Below, one piece after another: positions 14,761 to 29,400 of a stretch of DNA of 64,000 nt. The DNA is taken from assembly GCF_002865645.1 (NCBI RefSeq), contig NW_020194521.1:470214-534213 (forward strand). The letters run 5' to 3'. The notes under the pieces are model-generated. The model was not told where the DNA came from. It made no database searches and was given only the letters and a program-made list of their open reading frames with translations. This DNA is from Hyaloscypha bicolor E. Its lineage: Eukaryota > Ascomycota > Leotiomycetes > Helotiales > Hyaloscyphaceae. Every line of letters begins with the position of its first letter. Within the stretch, counting starts at the first letter, position 1. The translations under genes were made by a program, and so were the position numbers.

Positions 14761-15062
14761 ATAAAAAAGAAACTATAATAAAATAAAAACTCATATAAAG
14801 TATACTAGAATATAAAACGTAATTTAATAATTTAATAATAAAATTAAAGATATAAATAGTAAAGTATAAATAGTATATAATATATAAAAATTTAATTAAT
14901 TAAATATAAAAAAAGAATTATTATCTAGAACTATAGAAAAGCTAGTTTTCTTATATAATTTTCGTAAATTATATATAAAAGGCTCTAGCCTTTATTATAT
15001 AACTAAAATATTAAAACTATTAAAATAAAGTAATTTTAATAGAATATAGCTTGCTATATTAT
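14761..15062. repeat. 302-bp terminal direct repeat (left LTR of a 20-kb nested insertion)
   Basis: Aligns end to end with 34,420-34,721, both about 302 bp, starting 'ataaaaa(a/g)gaaactataa' and ending 'gcttgctatattat'. Differences are mostly A/G and C/T, as RIP leaves. The hexamer ACTATT lies immediately outside at 14,755-14,760 and again at 34,722-34,727, as a target-site duplication would. Confidence 0.75.
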
Positions 15063-18000
15063 ATCTAATTCCCTATTTATTTATATTTATTTCCTAAATA
15101 CTAAAAACTAATAAAAAATCCCTATTTAGAATTCGAAATAATAAAATAATTAAAATCTTTCTTTATTAGTATTTCTAATTTCTTCTTAATATACTAAAAA
15201 TATAATCTATTATTCTTAAATAGTTTTATTTTATATTCTCGAATTTATTTAAAAGTAATTCGAATCTACTTAATTATATTTTTATACTAAATATAATATA
15301 GTTTTTTTTATTATTTAGTATTTGCCTTTAGTTATTAATTAATCTTAGCCTTTATAGCTAGATACTAAGATAGCTTATTATAATAAATTATATTATAAAT
15401 TATACTAATATATTTCAAATAAATAGCTTTTTTGAATTTTATATTATTTTTAATATTCTTAAATTAGTCTTTAGTAAAAGAAGAAAGCTTTTACTAAAAA
15501 GCTTTAATAGCTTTATAAAAGATTCTATTTTTATATATTTTGTTCTAAATAATAATTAGACTTATAAGAATTATAATAAAAGGCTTTTTAAATAATAGAT
15601 TATTATTAAACTATTTTTTAATTACTATTTTATTTAAGAATTATTATTTAATTATAATTCTAGACTTATAAATTATCTAGCTAAAAGCATTTATTTATTT
15701 AGTTAAATATTTTATACTTAAATACTTTTTTTTATTTTCTTTACTAAATACTTATTTAATTTCTTAATATTTTCTAAATTAAAATTATTATAAATAAAAG
15801 AATAATTAATATTCTTAAGAACTTTCTTATTAAAAGAAGCTATCTTTTTATAGTCTATAAAGAAAATATAACTAATATTTCGATTTTTTTTACTAAAAAA
15901 GAACTTATTATTTAGAGCTTTAGTAATAGCCAAATTATTAGTATTACTTTTATATTAATAGTAATTAATATTTCTAGAAATATAGTATTAGACTAGCTAA
16001 AAATAAATAACTAGATAAATAGAATATTTAGCTAATACTTTATAAAATTCAAGCTATATTAAGGAATCCGCTATTAAAAATTAAAAGGCTAAGATAAAAT
16101 AGCTATTACCTAAATCTCTATATTTTAATACTTTATTCTTTTAAAAATAAAATTATAATATCTTTATTTCTTTTATTAAAAGCTTTCGAATATTAAGCTT
16201 TTTAGTTTATTTTAAGTAATTCTTTTTATAAATATAGCTATTTATATTTAGATTAGAGATACTAGACTCAGAAATAGAAGCTATAATATTAAATTAAAGC
16301 TATAGATTCGGGCGAAATTAATTAGAAATCTAATATTTATATTTATAGTTTATAATTTCTTTATTTTCTAAAAAGAAATCCCGTATTTCCTTATTTATCT
16401 AAATAATAGAAATATATTTCTTATTTTTAGTAACTTTATAAATCTTAATAATTATTTTTAAGATATTTATAAGCTTAATATTAATTATTTAGATAAAGAA
16501 AATATTAGTAAATTACTAAAGATATATTTTATAAAAGGCTTTAAAGAATTTATTAATAATTCTATAATATTTTTATTTATAAATAAGTTCTAGAATACTA
16601 TTATATAACTTTTTAAAAATATAGTAATTCTAATAACTAAATATTAGCTTCTATTTAGTTAGTATTTTATAAATATAATATTTAGATATATTATTAATAT
16701 TATTAGTTTTTTTCTTCTTAGTTTTCGAAGTTTTTCTAGTTAGTATTTTTCTTTTATTTTTCTTTATTTCATTTCCTAGTATATTACTAATTTTATATTT
16801 AGACTAGTATTTAGATCTATATTATTTATTAGAAGTTTTAAGCTTAATTTATTTTTCTTTTTTACTAGGTTCTTAATTAGTTATACTAGTTCTATTAATC
16901 TTACTAGTAGCCCTAATAATAAACTTTATTAAATTAGCTCTAGTTTTACTAGTTAGATTTAATTAAATTACTATTAAAATTATAATAGAAGTTTATTCTC
17001 TAGATTTATTATAGAAACTAGAGAAAGATTTATTATTATAATATTTTTTAATAAGAATTCAGGAAATATTAAAAATATACTATCTAGCCTTAAAATTATT
17101 AGCTAATAATAGCTTAAAAACTAATTCTCTAAATTCCGAAATAGTTTTAATATATTTAAATATCTTAGTAATATCTAATTTAGTAAATATATTAGTATTT
17201 TAATATTTCTTATTTTTAATATATTCCAAAATAGCTTTATTAATTAACTAAATAGCCTTATATACTAAAGCTTTTATTTTAAAGAAAGAATATAACTTTT
17301 TATAAATATTTTTACTAAAGTTATTATAAATATTATTAATATATTAGCTAAAAGCTTTATTATATAATATAATTCTATTCTAATTTTTAGTTTCTAGATT
17401 ATTTACTATAGTCTTAATTTTATTAAGCTTCTCTTATTTACCTTTAATAATGCCTTTAATAATATTCTCTAATTCTCTATTATTAGCTTAGTAGTTCTTT
17501 AGCTTCTCTTTAGTTAATTTTAGTCTAGTTCTATTTTTAATAAAGGTTTTCTATTTTAAGAGCTTATTATATATACTATTTAGCTTATTAAGAATATTTA
17601 TATTAAATTTAGTAATTATAGCTATTTTTTCTAGTATTAATAGGCTTTCTATAACTATTTAAACTCCCTTAATATTTTAAATTTTAATATTATTAATTTA
17701 TAGGCTTTTAGTAATATTATAGCTTATAAGAACTAGTTATTATATTTTATTAGATTAAGGAATCTGTTTTTTAGCTATTTTATTATTTTTAAAGAAGTTA
17801 TATAGATATTATTAATATAATAGTTATAGATTATAAAATTAAAGATTCTTGAAATTATAAGAATTTCTTTTAAGTATTTCCTAAAATAAAAAATAAATTA
17901 GAATAAACTTGAATTATATAAAAGTATTATATATTTTCTTTTTTTCTAATAAGGAAATAAAGCTAAAATAGTAATATATATAATAGAGAAAATAAATATA

Positions 18001-18600
18001 ATAATTAAATATATTTGAAATAATATAATTATAAATTAGAAATAATTATAGAAAATAAAATATAGAATTAAGTTTCTATTATAAAAAAGAATACTAATAT
18101 ATATATTTAAGGAAATATAATCTAGAAAATAATTAAACTAAATAGTAATAATAGAAAAATAAAAAAGTAATATAATAAGAATATAAATATAGTAATAATA
18201 ATATTTAAAGTATTAGAATATAAAAGAAAATAATAAAAATTTCATAATATAAATATATTCTAATTTCTTATTTATTTAGAAATATTTCTATTAATTCAAA
18301 AATAGTATATAAAAAAAGAAATAATATAAGAAATATATAAAAGATAAAATATATAAATATATTAAAGATATTAGAAAAACATAAAATAAGTATTAATAGA
18401 AAAGAAGTTAGAATAACGGAATTAAGAAATAATTTAAAATAAGATATTATTTTTTCTAAAACTAATTTATATCTTTTTTAAAAGCTAATTATAATTATTT
18501 AATATTTATTAAAATTAATTTTATATAATAGAAAATTACTTAGCTAATTAAGACTTTAAAGTAGTATTTATATTAAAGAAAGTAATATTAAAAGATTTTA
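15063..18600. other. AT-rich decayed DNA, no gene recognised
   Basis: RIP-type sequence inside the nested insertion. A 71-codon minus-strand open frame at 15,718-15,933 is Lys/Asn/Ile-rich and most likely chance or a decayed fragment. I could not assign a family. Confidence 0.5.
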
Positions 18601-18877
18601 AATATTATAATTCTTAAATATCCGGTATTTAAAATATCTAGCTAGATATTTAAATACCTTTTAGATATATATAATATAGCTACTTTATTAGAGAAATATA
18701 TTTGAAATATACTTGAGATATTTAGAAAGCTAAGCCTCTTTAAGACTAGTATATTATAGAATATATATATTTCCTTATAGCTTTTTATATTCTAGTTTTC
18801 TTTTTCTTAGCTTTAAATTATTTTTATAAAAGATCTTTTATTTTACTTTCTAAGCCCTAAATATTATATCTATAATA
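18601..18877 (+). repeat. 5' LTR of the Ty3/gypsy element
   Basis: Matches 24,949-25,206 over its whole length ('aatattataatt' start, 'tagatatatataatata' middle, 'taagccctaaat' near the end), with mainly transition differences and a short indel near 18,835. Confidence 0.8.
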
Positions 18878-21800
18878 ATATTTAAAGCTTATTTCTTTTA
18901 ATTCTATAAAGGATTTCAAATAAACTAATTTAGAATTATTAGAAATATAAATATTATTAAAATAATAGAACCTTAGAAATACAAGTAATAAACTTTAGAA
19001 TAATAAAAGCAAAAAGCTTTAGAACCTTTAAAGAAATCAGGTATTTATATCTTTATAAATATATATTAGTAATATATTAAAAACTTTTCTAAAATTCCCG
19101 AAAATTAGAGAATCTTATATAAAGGCTATTTTTTAATTAAATTCTAAAATAATAGATATTTATAGGCTAGTAACTCAACTATTACTCTTAAACCCTATCT
19201 TATAATCTTATAGGCCCTATATATATATTAGTAATAAGATTATTAGAAAGAATATAATAAAAAGAAAATATAATAAATTAATTTCCTAGAATATTATATA
19301 ATTAGAAATTATATTAACTTCTACTAAGGCTTCTAGTAAAACTTTTACTAGTTTAGGTTATTTTATTAGTAGCTCTTTCCGAATTAAATATCCCGTTAGT
19401 ATTTCTAAAGAATTTATAAATAAATCTATAGAAATAGAATTCTTTATTTTTATTTTAAAGCTTTTAGAAACTAATAATTATATTATTACTAGAGAGTTAT
19501 ATAAATAAGCTAAGAAGTTTAATATCTTATTCTTAAATATTAATATTATTATAAAGAATTACTAGAAGAATATTTATAAGGCCCTTTTATATAAGAATAT
19601 TTATAGCTATAATAAAGCTATTTTCGAAAATATTAAGTTTTATAATACTAAACTCGAGAATAATATTAAATATTATATAGCTATAATAAATCGGTTTATA
19701 ATAATTCTAGTTACTTTTATTCTATTTGCTTTTATTATTTCTATAATTCCGGCTATTTTAAATTTCTTTCTAAAGAATTCCGAACTATTTCCTACTTATT
19801 TCTATCTAGAATTCCTTATATTTTATATTTTCTTTAGAAATACTAAAGTTACTAAGCTTTTAGATCTAATTCTCTTTACTAGAAATTATATTATCTTTAA
19901 TAACTAGCTAGTTCAGATTAAGAATAAGCTATAAGAAAATACTAATTTATATTTCTTAGAGAATATTAAAATTATCTATATTTCTAATAGATTTACTAAT
20001 AATACTCTTATTCTAACTAACTTTTATATAAATAAAAATAGTTTAAATTAGTACTATTAGCTCTTAGAATTATATTTCTATTTAAAGAAGCTATATTCTA
20101 ACTCTAATAAAATATAGAATACTTATTATAACTTTAGTAAACTTTAAATATATTTTAGTTAAATATTTTAGAAGTTTTATATTCTCTTTTTATAATTATT
20201 TATAAAAGATAATATTAGTTTTTAAGATATTAAATATAAACTAAATAAAAAGCTTTTATTAAAGCTCTAGAAATTAATATATATATATTATAATAATTCT
20301 TCTATTAATACTATTTATTTTATTTAGTACTATATTACTAATAATTAATAAATTAAAGCTATATATAAAAAGATTAAGAAATATAAGAAAACGAGAATTA
20401 TTATAATTAAGTTTATTTCTAGTATTATATTTTTTAATATTTCTAAAAAGAAATCTAAAAAGCTTATATTTACTACTTTTATTAAATATATATTTCCTTA
20501 TAAATATAAATAATATTTTATAATAACTAAAGATCTCTTAATTATTAAATACTTTAATTATAATAAGTTCGGTTACTATATTAAATATTATTCTATTAAA
20601 TATAATAAAGAAACTAAAATAGCTTTTTCTAGAATTAAGCCGGGCTTAGTTTCTATTTTACTAAAATATCTAATTTCTATTTTAATAAAGTATTTAAAGA
20701 ATTCAGGCTCTAATTCTAATATAAAATCAGAAAACAAATATTTCTAAAAAAGTTTTTATTTTAAGAACTTATAATATAGATTTAATAGAAATTAATTTAA
20801 TTTGTCTAATAAAAGAAAATACTTTTATAATACTCTATATTATTAGTATAAATAAATTAGAAATTAAGTCTTTTTCTTTTATTAATATAAAGCTTATTTA
20901 GCTTATAAAGTAATTCTTAGAAATAGAACTATAACTCTTTTCTTTATCTTATATTATATACTGTTTTAATAGAAAGCTAGCTAAGTTTACTAAGAAATAT
21001 ATAAAAGTTTTACTTTTAATTAATAAATAAAATATTAATATACCTATAATTATTCTAAACTTTAGAAATTATAATATTATTCTTAATAGGAAATATATTA
21101 TATATATTAATATTTTAGTTAATTATAGAAAATATAGGCTTATATAACTAAAGAATAAGCTTAAATCTATATAATTCGATTATATTATTAGTATTTCTTA
21201 GTAATAGCTAAAGAAGTAATCTAATAAGAAATATTAAAAAGATACTAATTAATGAGATTTTATTATAAACTATTTCTAGAAATTTATTATTCTTAAATAA
21301 TTTTTCTTTTTTTAAACTAATTAGAGGGAATTATATAAAACTATAAAAAAGAAGCTTCTATAGCCTAATTCAGATATAATATTTAAGTAAAAGCTAAAGA
21401 AGTAAAAAGAAATCCTTAATAAAAAGCAAATATTAGATCTAGCTATTTTTATTTTTATAATATTTAATTATATAACTAAAAGAGAAAATATTATTATTAA
21501 TTAAATCTCTATTTATAAAATTAATAAAAAGCTTAAAGCTTAAAAAAGAGAAGCTATTTCTGGCCCGGAAAATTAATAACTAGAAGAAATAGAGCTTTAA
21601 TAATTCTAGAGAATATTATTTCCGGAATTTAAGAAATATATTTCTATTTTCTCTAAAAAGAAATCTAATATTCTTTTTTCTTATAAATTATATAATTATA
21701 TAATTATATAATTTAGATTAAAGACCTAAAGAAAACTAAAAGTATTAGATACTAATTTCTTTAGTAATAGTCTATTTAAAAGCTTCTAGAAATCAAGTAT

Positions 21801-23840
21801 TTCTTAAAAAGTAATCTAACTAAAGGCTTTATTAAAGCTAGTTAAGCTCTTTTTATTTTACTAGTTCTTTTTATAAAGAAAGTAAATAAAGGTTTATACT
21901 TTTATATTAATTTCTGCTATCTAAATAATATTATCTAAAAGAATTAATATCTTCTTTTATTTATTAATAAGACTTTAAATTAATTATCTAAAACCAAGAT
22001 TTATATTAAATTAGATATTTACTAAACTTTCTATTATATAACTATAAATTCGGACTCTTAAAAGCTAATTATATTTTATATTTACTATAGAATATATAAA
22101 TATAATATTTTCTAAAAAGGCTTTATAAATAGCCCGGCTATATATTAATATTATATAAATAATATATTTTTCGAATATTTAGATAACTTTTATATAATAT
22201 ATTTTAATAATATTTTTATTTATTTAGAAAATCTAATAAAGTATAAATAGTATAAATAAAAAATACTAGACTATTTATATTTTGCCGGCTCTAAATAAAT
22301 ATTAAGAAATCGGAATTTAAAATTATATATATAAAGTATTTAGGCTTTATTATTTTTATATCTAGTATTAAAATAGACCCTAATAAAGTTAAAGTAATAT
22401 ATAATTAGTAATTCCTAAAAATAATTAAGGATATATAGTTTTTCTTTAGCTTTTATAACTTTTATAAATATTTTATTAAAGAATATAAATAAATTACTAA
22501 ATCTTTTACCTTATTTATAAAAAAGAATATTTCCTTTAAATAGTCTAAATAATATTAAAAGGCTTTTAATTATTTAAAAGAAGCTATAATTTCTATTTTA
22601 GTTCTATAATATTATAATTCAGATCTGCCTATAATAGTAGAAATAAATATATCTAAAGAAATAATTATTAGCCTATTCTTTTAATAAAACCCAGAAATAG
22701 GCCTTTAATACTTTATAGCTTATTTTTTCAAAATTATATTTCTAATAAAGCTTAATTATAATATATATAATAAGGAAATACTTACTATAGTATAAATATT
22801 AGAAGAATAAAAAACCGAACTAGAAAGCCTTTAAAATATTTTCTTTAAGATCTATTTTAATTATTATATTTTAGAATATTTTATAATTATTAAAAAGCTT
22901 TCTTTTTAATAAGCTAGATAGGCTAAGCTTTTATTTTACTATTATTTCAAGCTTATATATTATTCTAGAAAATTAAATAAATAAATAAATATTTTATTAT
23001 AAAAATAAAACGAAATAAATATTTAGAAGTAAATTAATAAAAAGCTATAAACTCAAGTACTTTTTTCTAAAAAGAAAATTAATTCGGAGATTATTTATAA
23101 TTTATAACTTATAGTAATAATTTATAAAATCGGCTTATTTAATCCGGAATTCGGTTCTAAAAACCAAATATATACTAAAGACTTTTTAGAGAAATATATT
23201 TCTATTAGAAATATAATTTTCTTATAAAAAGATATTTTCTTAAAAGCTTTATTAGTAGCCTCTATTATAATTACTTTTATAAAAGTATTATTAGAAGTTA
23301 TTACTAAATATAGTAGCTTATAACTAATAAATAAAATTCTATAAAATAATTATATATTATTAAATCTAGAAAAGCTATATATAATAGCCTAAACTAAAAG
23401 TAATATCTAAATATTATAAAACGGCTTTCTTTTATATTATAAAAGACTTTATATTATAGAGAATAAAATAATTCCCGGATAATCTTTATAAATTACCTTA
23501 ATTTATAAAGTATATAATAAATTTCTTTCTAAATATCCTGGATATATAAAGCTTTATTAATTATTTAAAAAATAATATTAGTAGCTATTTATAGGCAAGG
23601 ATATTAATTAATATTATAATAATTACTATATTTATAAAAGATTATATATATTAAAAGATAAGAAGCCTAGTTTACTTTATTTTCTTTTAGTTTCTAATTA
23701 TATCTAGTAATATATTACTATAAACTTTAAAAGCTATCCGGAAAATAAAACAGATTATAATATAGTTAGTATATTTAAAGATTACTTATTTAAGTATCTA
23801 ATTATAATTCCTATATAAGATATAATTATAGCTAAATAAG

Positions 23841-24146
23841 TTATTATAATAAATAAGTTATTATAATAAATAAGTTATTATAATAAATAAGTTATTATAA
23901 TAAATAAGTTATTATAATAAATAAGTTATTATAATTAGAATAATTTATTATAATAAATAAGTTATTATAATAAATAAGTTATTATAATACATATACGTCT
24001 ATTAATACTATTACATAAGTTCATTATATATTAATTAAGTTATTATAATTATTATAATAAATAAGTTATTATAATAAATAAGTTATTATAATAAATAAGT
24101 TATTATAATAAATAAGTTATTATAATAAATAAGTTATTATAATTAA
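23841..24146. repeat. 17-bp tandem minisatellite inside a retrotransposon integrase region
   Basis: Repeats of ttattataataaataag (17 bp) in two blocks, about 23,841-23,990 and 24,055-24,146. They are separated by a non-repetitive spacer around 23,990-24,050 that holds 'catatacgtctattaatac'. The array lies between the start of the integrase core and the segment that normally follows it. Confidence 0.9.
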
Positions 24147-24948
24147 TTATTAATAAGCCTTTCTTTAAAATAAAATTATTAGCTAGTTTCTATTTATAAC
24201 TAAAAAGGGCTATAAGTCTTATATTTCTCTAGACTAGAACTTTTCTATTAAAGTTATATAAAATAAATATAGAAATAATATATAATATAAACTAATAAAT
24301 ACTACTATTTAATTAATTTCAAAATTAAAAATAAAATATAAGTTATTATAAAATACTAGAAATCTAATTATTTAAGCTAGAAGCTAGAAAATTAAATAAA
24401 GAGCTTATTTGAGATTCTAAAATAATATAGCTATTTATTTCTTTTAAAACTGCCGGAAATTATAAAGATATATCTAGTTTTCTATATAAAGAAGCTATAA
24501 AAGAATTCTTAGAATTCTTTATTAAACTAAATAAATCCGGAACTATTTTTATTAATATTAAACGAGTTATTATAGTTAAGCTAATAAGAAATAAACTAAA
24601 ATATAAAATCTAGTAAATTAGTTAGAATAAGAATTTAGTATAGTATCTAGTTTTAGTATTAAGTAATAGCTCTTTAGTTTTATAAAGCTTTTATAATAAT
24701 AATATTAATATATTAGAATCTTTATAAAACCTATAATATTAGCTAGATTATATAAAAAATAATACTTATTTAGAACTATATAGAAATAATAATAAACTCT
24801 TTTAAATTATATATTAAAGGTATTTGCCTTTTATATATAATATTTATATTCGAGATATTAGTTTATTTTAGAAAAAAGAATAATATAAAATTAGATAAAT
24901 TAATAGCTTTTATAAAGCTTAGAAACGAGCTTATTCTAAAAAAGAAAA

Positions 24949-25206
24949 TAATATTATAATTTCCAGATATTTAGTATTTAAGATATCTAACTAGATATTT
25001 AGATATTTTCTAGATATATATAATATAGGTACTTTATTAAGGAAATATATTTGAAATATACTAGAGATATTTAGAAGACTAAGCTTCTTTAAAACTAATA
25101 TATTATAGGATATATATATTTTTTTATAGTTTCTTATATTCTAATTTTCTTTTCCTTAGCTTTAAATTATTTTATTTTCTAAGCCCTAAATACTATATTT
25201 ATAATA
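24949..25206 (+). repeat. 3' LTR of the Ty3/gypsy element
   Basis: Partner of the 5' LTR at 18,601-18,877. It follows the decayed pol C-terminus, and the sequences beyond the two LTR ends differ, which fixes the right border near 25,206. Confidence 0.8.
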
Positions 25207-26449
25207 CTAAGGCTATAAAAAAAAGAACTATAAAATAATATAAATAGAATTTATAGTATTATAATTGAATTTAGAATAATTAATATAGAAATTAATATAA
25301 TATATAAGAAAATTAGATATTTCGAATTAGTATTAAAAATATAAGAATTAAAGATATCTTTTTAATTATTTAGATAATATTTAATAATAAGAAATAGATT
25401 AATAATAAGAATTAATAAATTATACTAGCTTTTTAAAAAAGTAATAGGTTTTTAGTAAAGAAATAATATTATAATTAGGGAATGAGTTCTATATAAAAAA
25501 AGTTCCCTTTATATAAAAATAGAAATATATAATATATTAATTAAGCCTTAATATATACTTTTAAAATAGCTATAATTATATTAAAGAAAAAGTGGGTTTT
25601 CTAATATAAAATAGACTTTAAATAAGCAAATCTAGTTTATTTAATATCTATAAAATTCTTAGAATTATATATTATTAAATATCTTCTAAAATAACTATTA
25701 AATTTAATAAGATTTTCTTTTTCTTTTATAAGAACTTCTAATTAGTTATTTTATTTATATATAACTTCTAATTAGAAAGTTTATTTAAATATTATAAATA
25801 AACTTATAATAGTAATTTAAGTTAAAATCGAGATCTATAAATATTATAATTAAGCTTTAAACTAATATAAGCTATAAGAATAGCTAGTAGAAAAGCAAAT
25901 AAAGTTCCTAAAAAACTTCTAGTTTAGTATTCTTTTCTTTTCTAGAAATATATAAAAGATTTTTTTCTTTTTTTCTTTTTTATATATTCTAATTATTTAT
26001 ATTACTAAAATATATTAGAAAGAATAATACTTTGAAATTAAAAGTCTATAAGATAATCTCTTAATTCTCTATTTATTTTATATTAAAATAAAAGCTTTAT
26101 TTTTAATTTCTAAAACTCTAGTAATAGAATCTTCTATTAAGAATACTATTTAGTAAAATATATAATAATAGTAATAACTAGATAATAGTAAAAAATAAGT
26201 AATAATAAAACTTATTCGATTTCTAAAATAGTAATCTAATAATAATATTTTCTAAAAGCTATAAATAATAATTAGAAAAAAGAAAATAAAAGATATATAA
26301 AGAATTAAAAATAATAAGTTTCTTTCTAGATTAAAAAGAGCTCTTATTATTAGATATTTCCTTCTAGTTTTCTATAAAGGAAATATATTTTACTTTTTCT
26401 AATTCTAGTAATTCTAAAATATATATAATAATATTAATAGCTTTTTTAA

Positions 26450-29400
26450 TTTTTTAATTATTATTTTACTTATAATATTTTATAATTACTTTTTTTTTCT
26501 AATTCTATATTTATCTTAAAATATTCGTTTATAAATATATATTTATTATTAATTTCGTTTTTAGGAAAATACTAGAATTTATTTCTTTTAATAAACTATT
26601 TAAATTAATTTCTAATATATATTTTCCGAAATATAGTATTATTAGATTCTTCTAGTATATAATATTTCTTTAGTTAATCTATATATCTTACTTTATATAG
26701 GCCAAGCTAGTAATATAGTAGCTTAATATTTCTTGACTCATTTTAATTTATTAATTTAATATTATATATAAGAACTAGATTTTTTTCGGAAATAGACTTT
26801 AAATAAATCTAATAAATAATATTAAATTATTCTTTTTCTTTTTAATATTTTTAATTCTTTTTTATTCTAGCTTCTTTAATATCTTTAGCTCTTATTTATA
26901 TTTATTTTATATATATCTCTAGAAGTATTTATCTATTTTAAACTTTATTTTATTTAAGTATTTTTTAGATTAAAAAATATATTTCTATAAATAATATAAC
27001 TTCTTTACTATAGACTATATAAAAGAAAATAAATCTAGTTAGTTTATATATAATAGCTTAATTAGTAAATAGAATATATAATAATAAATCTATTTAGGGC
27101 TTCTTTTTATTTATTATAAAAGTAATAAATATTTAAATAATTAATAAATATTTTTTCTTAATTATACTATTTCTTTTAGAATTATAGGCCAAAATAATAA
27201 TTCTATTAATTCCTAGCTTATTAAGTTCCTAAATTACTATTTTATTAAATTCCGATCTATTATTTATTTTAAGCTATCTAAATAAACTATATTTATAAAT
27301 AATTTCTTTCTAGATAAACTTAATAACCTTTTTACTAGTCGGGTTTTTTAAAGATCTAGCTTTAACTTATTCTAAAAAATCGTTTCTAGTAATAACTAAT
27401 AAGTTATATTTTTTATAATCTAATAGTTTAATTATATTAATTTTAAGGTAATAGAAAAGAAATATAGCTTTTATTAAATATAAAGCTTTTTTTTATTTTA
27501 TTTTATTCTTATATTAATAAACTTTATAAATACTAATAGATCTTTATATATAGTTATAATAACTTTCCTAATAATAGTAACTAGTTACTAAATAAAAAGT
27601 TCTTTTTTTTTTTAATATATCTAATTTTATTATATAGTTTTTTAATAATAATTTCTTTTTACTTTTAATTATTAATAATAAGCTAAAGTAAATATATTTT
27701 AAATATAATTCTTTATAATAATTAATTTCTTATATTATAGTTTAAAGCTTTTTTTATTTAATTTTCGAAACTCGATTCTTAATATTTCTTCTAATCTAGA
27801 GAATATTATAAAATATTATATAATATTTTAGTATTATTCGAAATAGCTATTATTTAAGAAATCTAATAAAATAATCGAGTTATTAAGTAAAATATAAAAG
27901 TTAATATTATTATTTACTATTTTATTAGAGGTTATATATAAAAGGCTATAGCCTTTACTATATAATTTCCGGATATTATTATTTATTAATATTATTAATT
28001 CATTTCTAGATATTATAAGGCTTTAATTATAGACCTCTAATAACTAAATACTACTATTTAAATATCTAATAAAGGTCTTAAAAGTTTGATTTCTTAAAAT
28101 AATATTATATAACTAAATAGAAACTATTTCTTTTAATTAAACTTTTTATTTAATAAATATTATTCTAATAATATTAAGTTCTATTATTAATTATTTATTA
28201 ATATCCTTATTATTTTTAGTATTGCCTTTTTACTATAGATATTTAGATAATTTATTAGCTATAATATACTTGATTTCCTTAATATATTTAATTTTAAAAT
28301 TAAATAATTGAATTTATATTAGCTAATAAATAACTAAAGCATTAAAACGATTTATAATTATTTTATTTAGCTATATAATAAATATATTAGTATCTAGTTT
28401 AAGAATAAAATAAACTTTATATAGCCAGAATTATACTTTTTATAGATATTTTACTAATTCTTAATATTCTCTTTTAATAATATTATATTTCTATTTAATA
28501 TTATTTCAGATTTTAGACTTATATTAAATAATTTTCTTTTTTTCTTTATTATTATATTAGCTAAGAGTTCTATTCTATTTATTTAGGCTAATATTTATTA
28601 CTAATATAATTATTCTCTAATCTTTTAATAAATTATAATATAACTTATAAAATATTAAAATAATAATAAGCTTTTTTTAAAGAATTTATATAGCTTATAT
28701 TTATTTATTATTTCATTTCTATATTATATCTTTTCTTATTAAATAATAAATAGATTTAGTAATAATTATAAAGCCTTTAATCTAAATATAATAATAAATA
28801 ATACTTCTAATAAATGCCTTATCTTTAGTTATACTATTATAATATTTCTATTTTAAAATTTTAGTAATTTTTGAATTTAAAGAGCTTCTTCTAAATATTT
28901 TATAAATAAAGCTAATAATAACTATTTTATTATAATAAAACTGCGATTTTTCTCTAATACTAGCTCTAGCTTATTTAATTCTATTTAAGATTATATTTAG
29001 GTTTTAAAAATATTTAAATATAAAATACTAAATACTAGATAAAATAATCTATTTATTATAGTTTATATAAGATTCCTTTATTCTAATATTATTAATAAAT
29101 AATATAACGATTTTAGGAAATAAATTCTTTAGAATAATTATAATAATTTATATAAATTATATAATAGAATTAATAGCTTTCTAAAATAGTATAATTATTT
29201 TTAATAGCCCTAAAAGTATTATAAATATAATTAAATCTCTATTATAAATATCTAGTATAAGTTAATTATATTCGAAAAAGAAATTAATTAGAGAAATATA
29301 AATATATCTAATAAATTCCTTTAAAATCTTATTAATAAATAGAAATAAATTAATATTTTATAGAATTACTAAATTTATTTTTATAGTAGTATTAATTAGT

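Larger units (their letters stand above)
18601..25206 (+). mobile_element. Complete but RIP-killed Ty3/gypsy LTR retrotransposon
   Basis: Two similar LTRs (18,601-18,877 and 24,949-25,206) flank a decayed gag-pol. In pol order I read: reverse transcriptase opening 'LFIKKVNKGLYFYIN' at about 21,870, 'KLDIY' catalytic block near 22,010, 'LPFGL..SPA' equivalent near 22,110, 'FEYLDNFY..YF' followed by the degraded Y-x-D-D box near 22,165-22,220, 'KYLGFII' near 22,335, then the RNase H domain near 22,610-22,830 and the integrase zinc-binding segment near 23,530-23,640. Stops are TAA/TAG at former Gln/Trp codons. The integrase catalytic core is not found; a 17-bp tandem array sits in its place. Confidence 0.88.

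Noticed and set aside
15718..15933. 71-codon minus-strand frame in the AT-rich block
   Set aside because: Composition (Lys/Asn/Ile) is what AT-rich DNA gives; no homologous phrase recognised.
23841..24146. CRISPR-like array
   Set aside because: 17-bp units are directly abutting with no unique spacers, in a fungal retrotransposon; it is a minisatellite.
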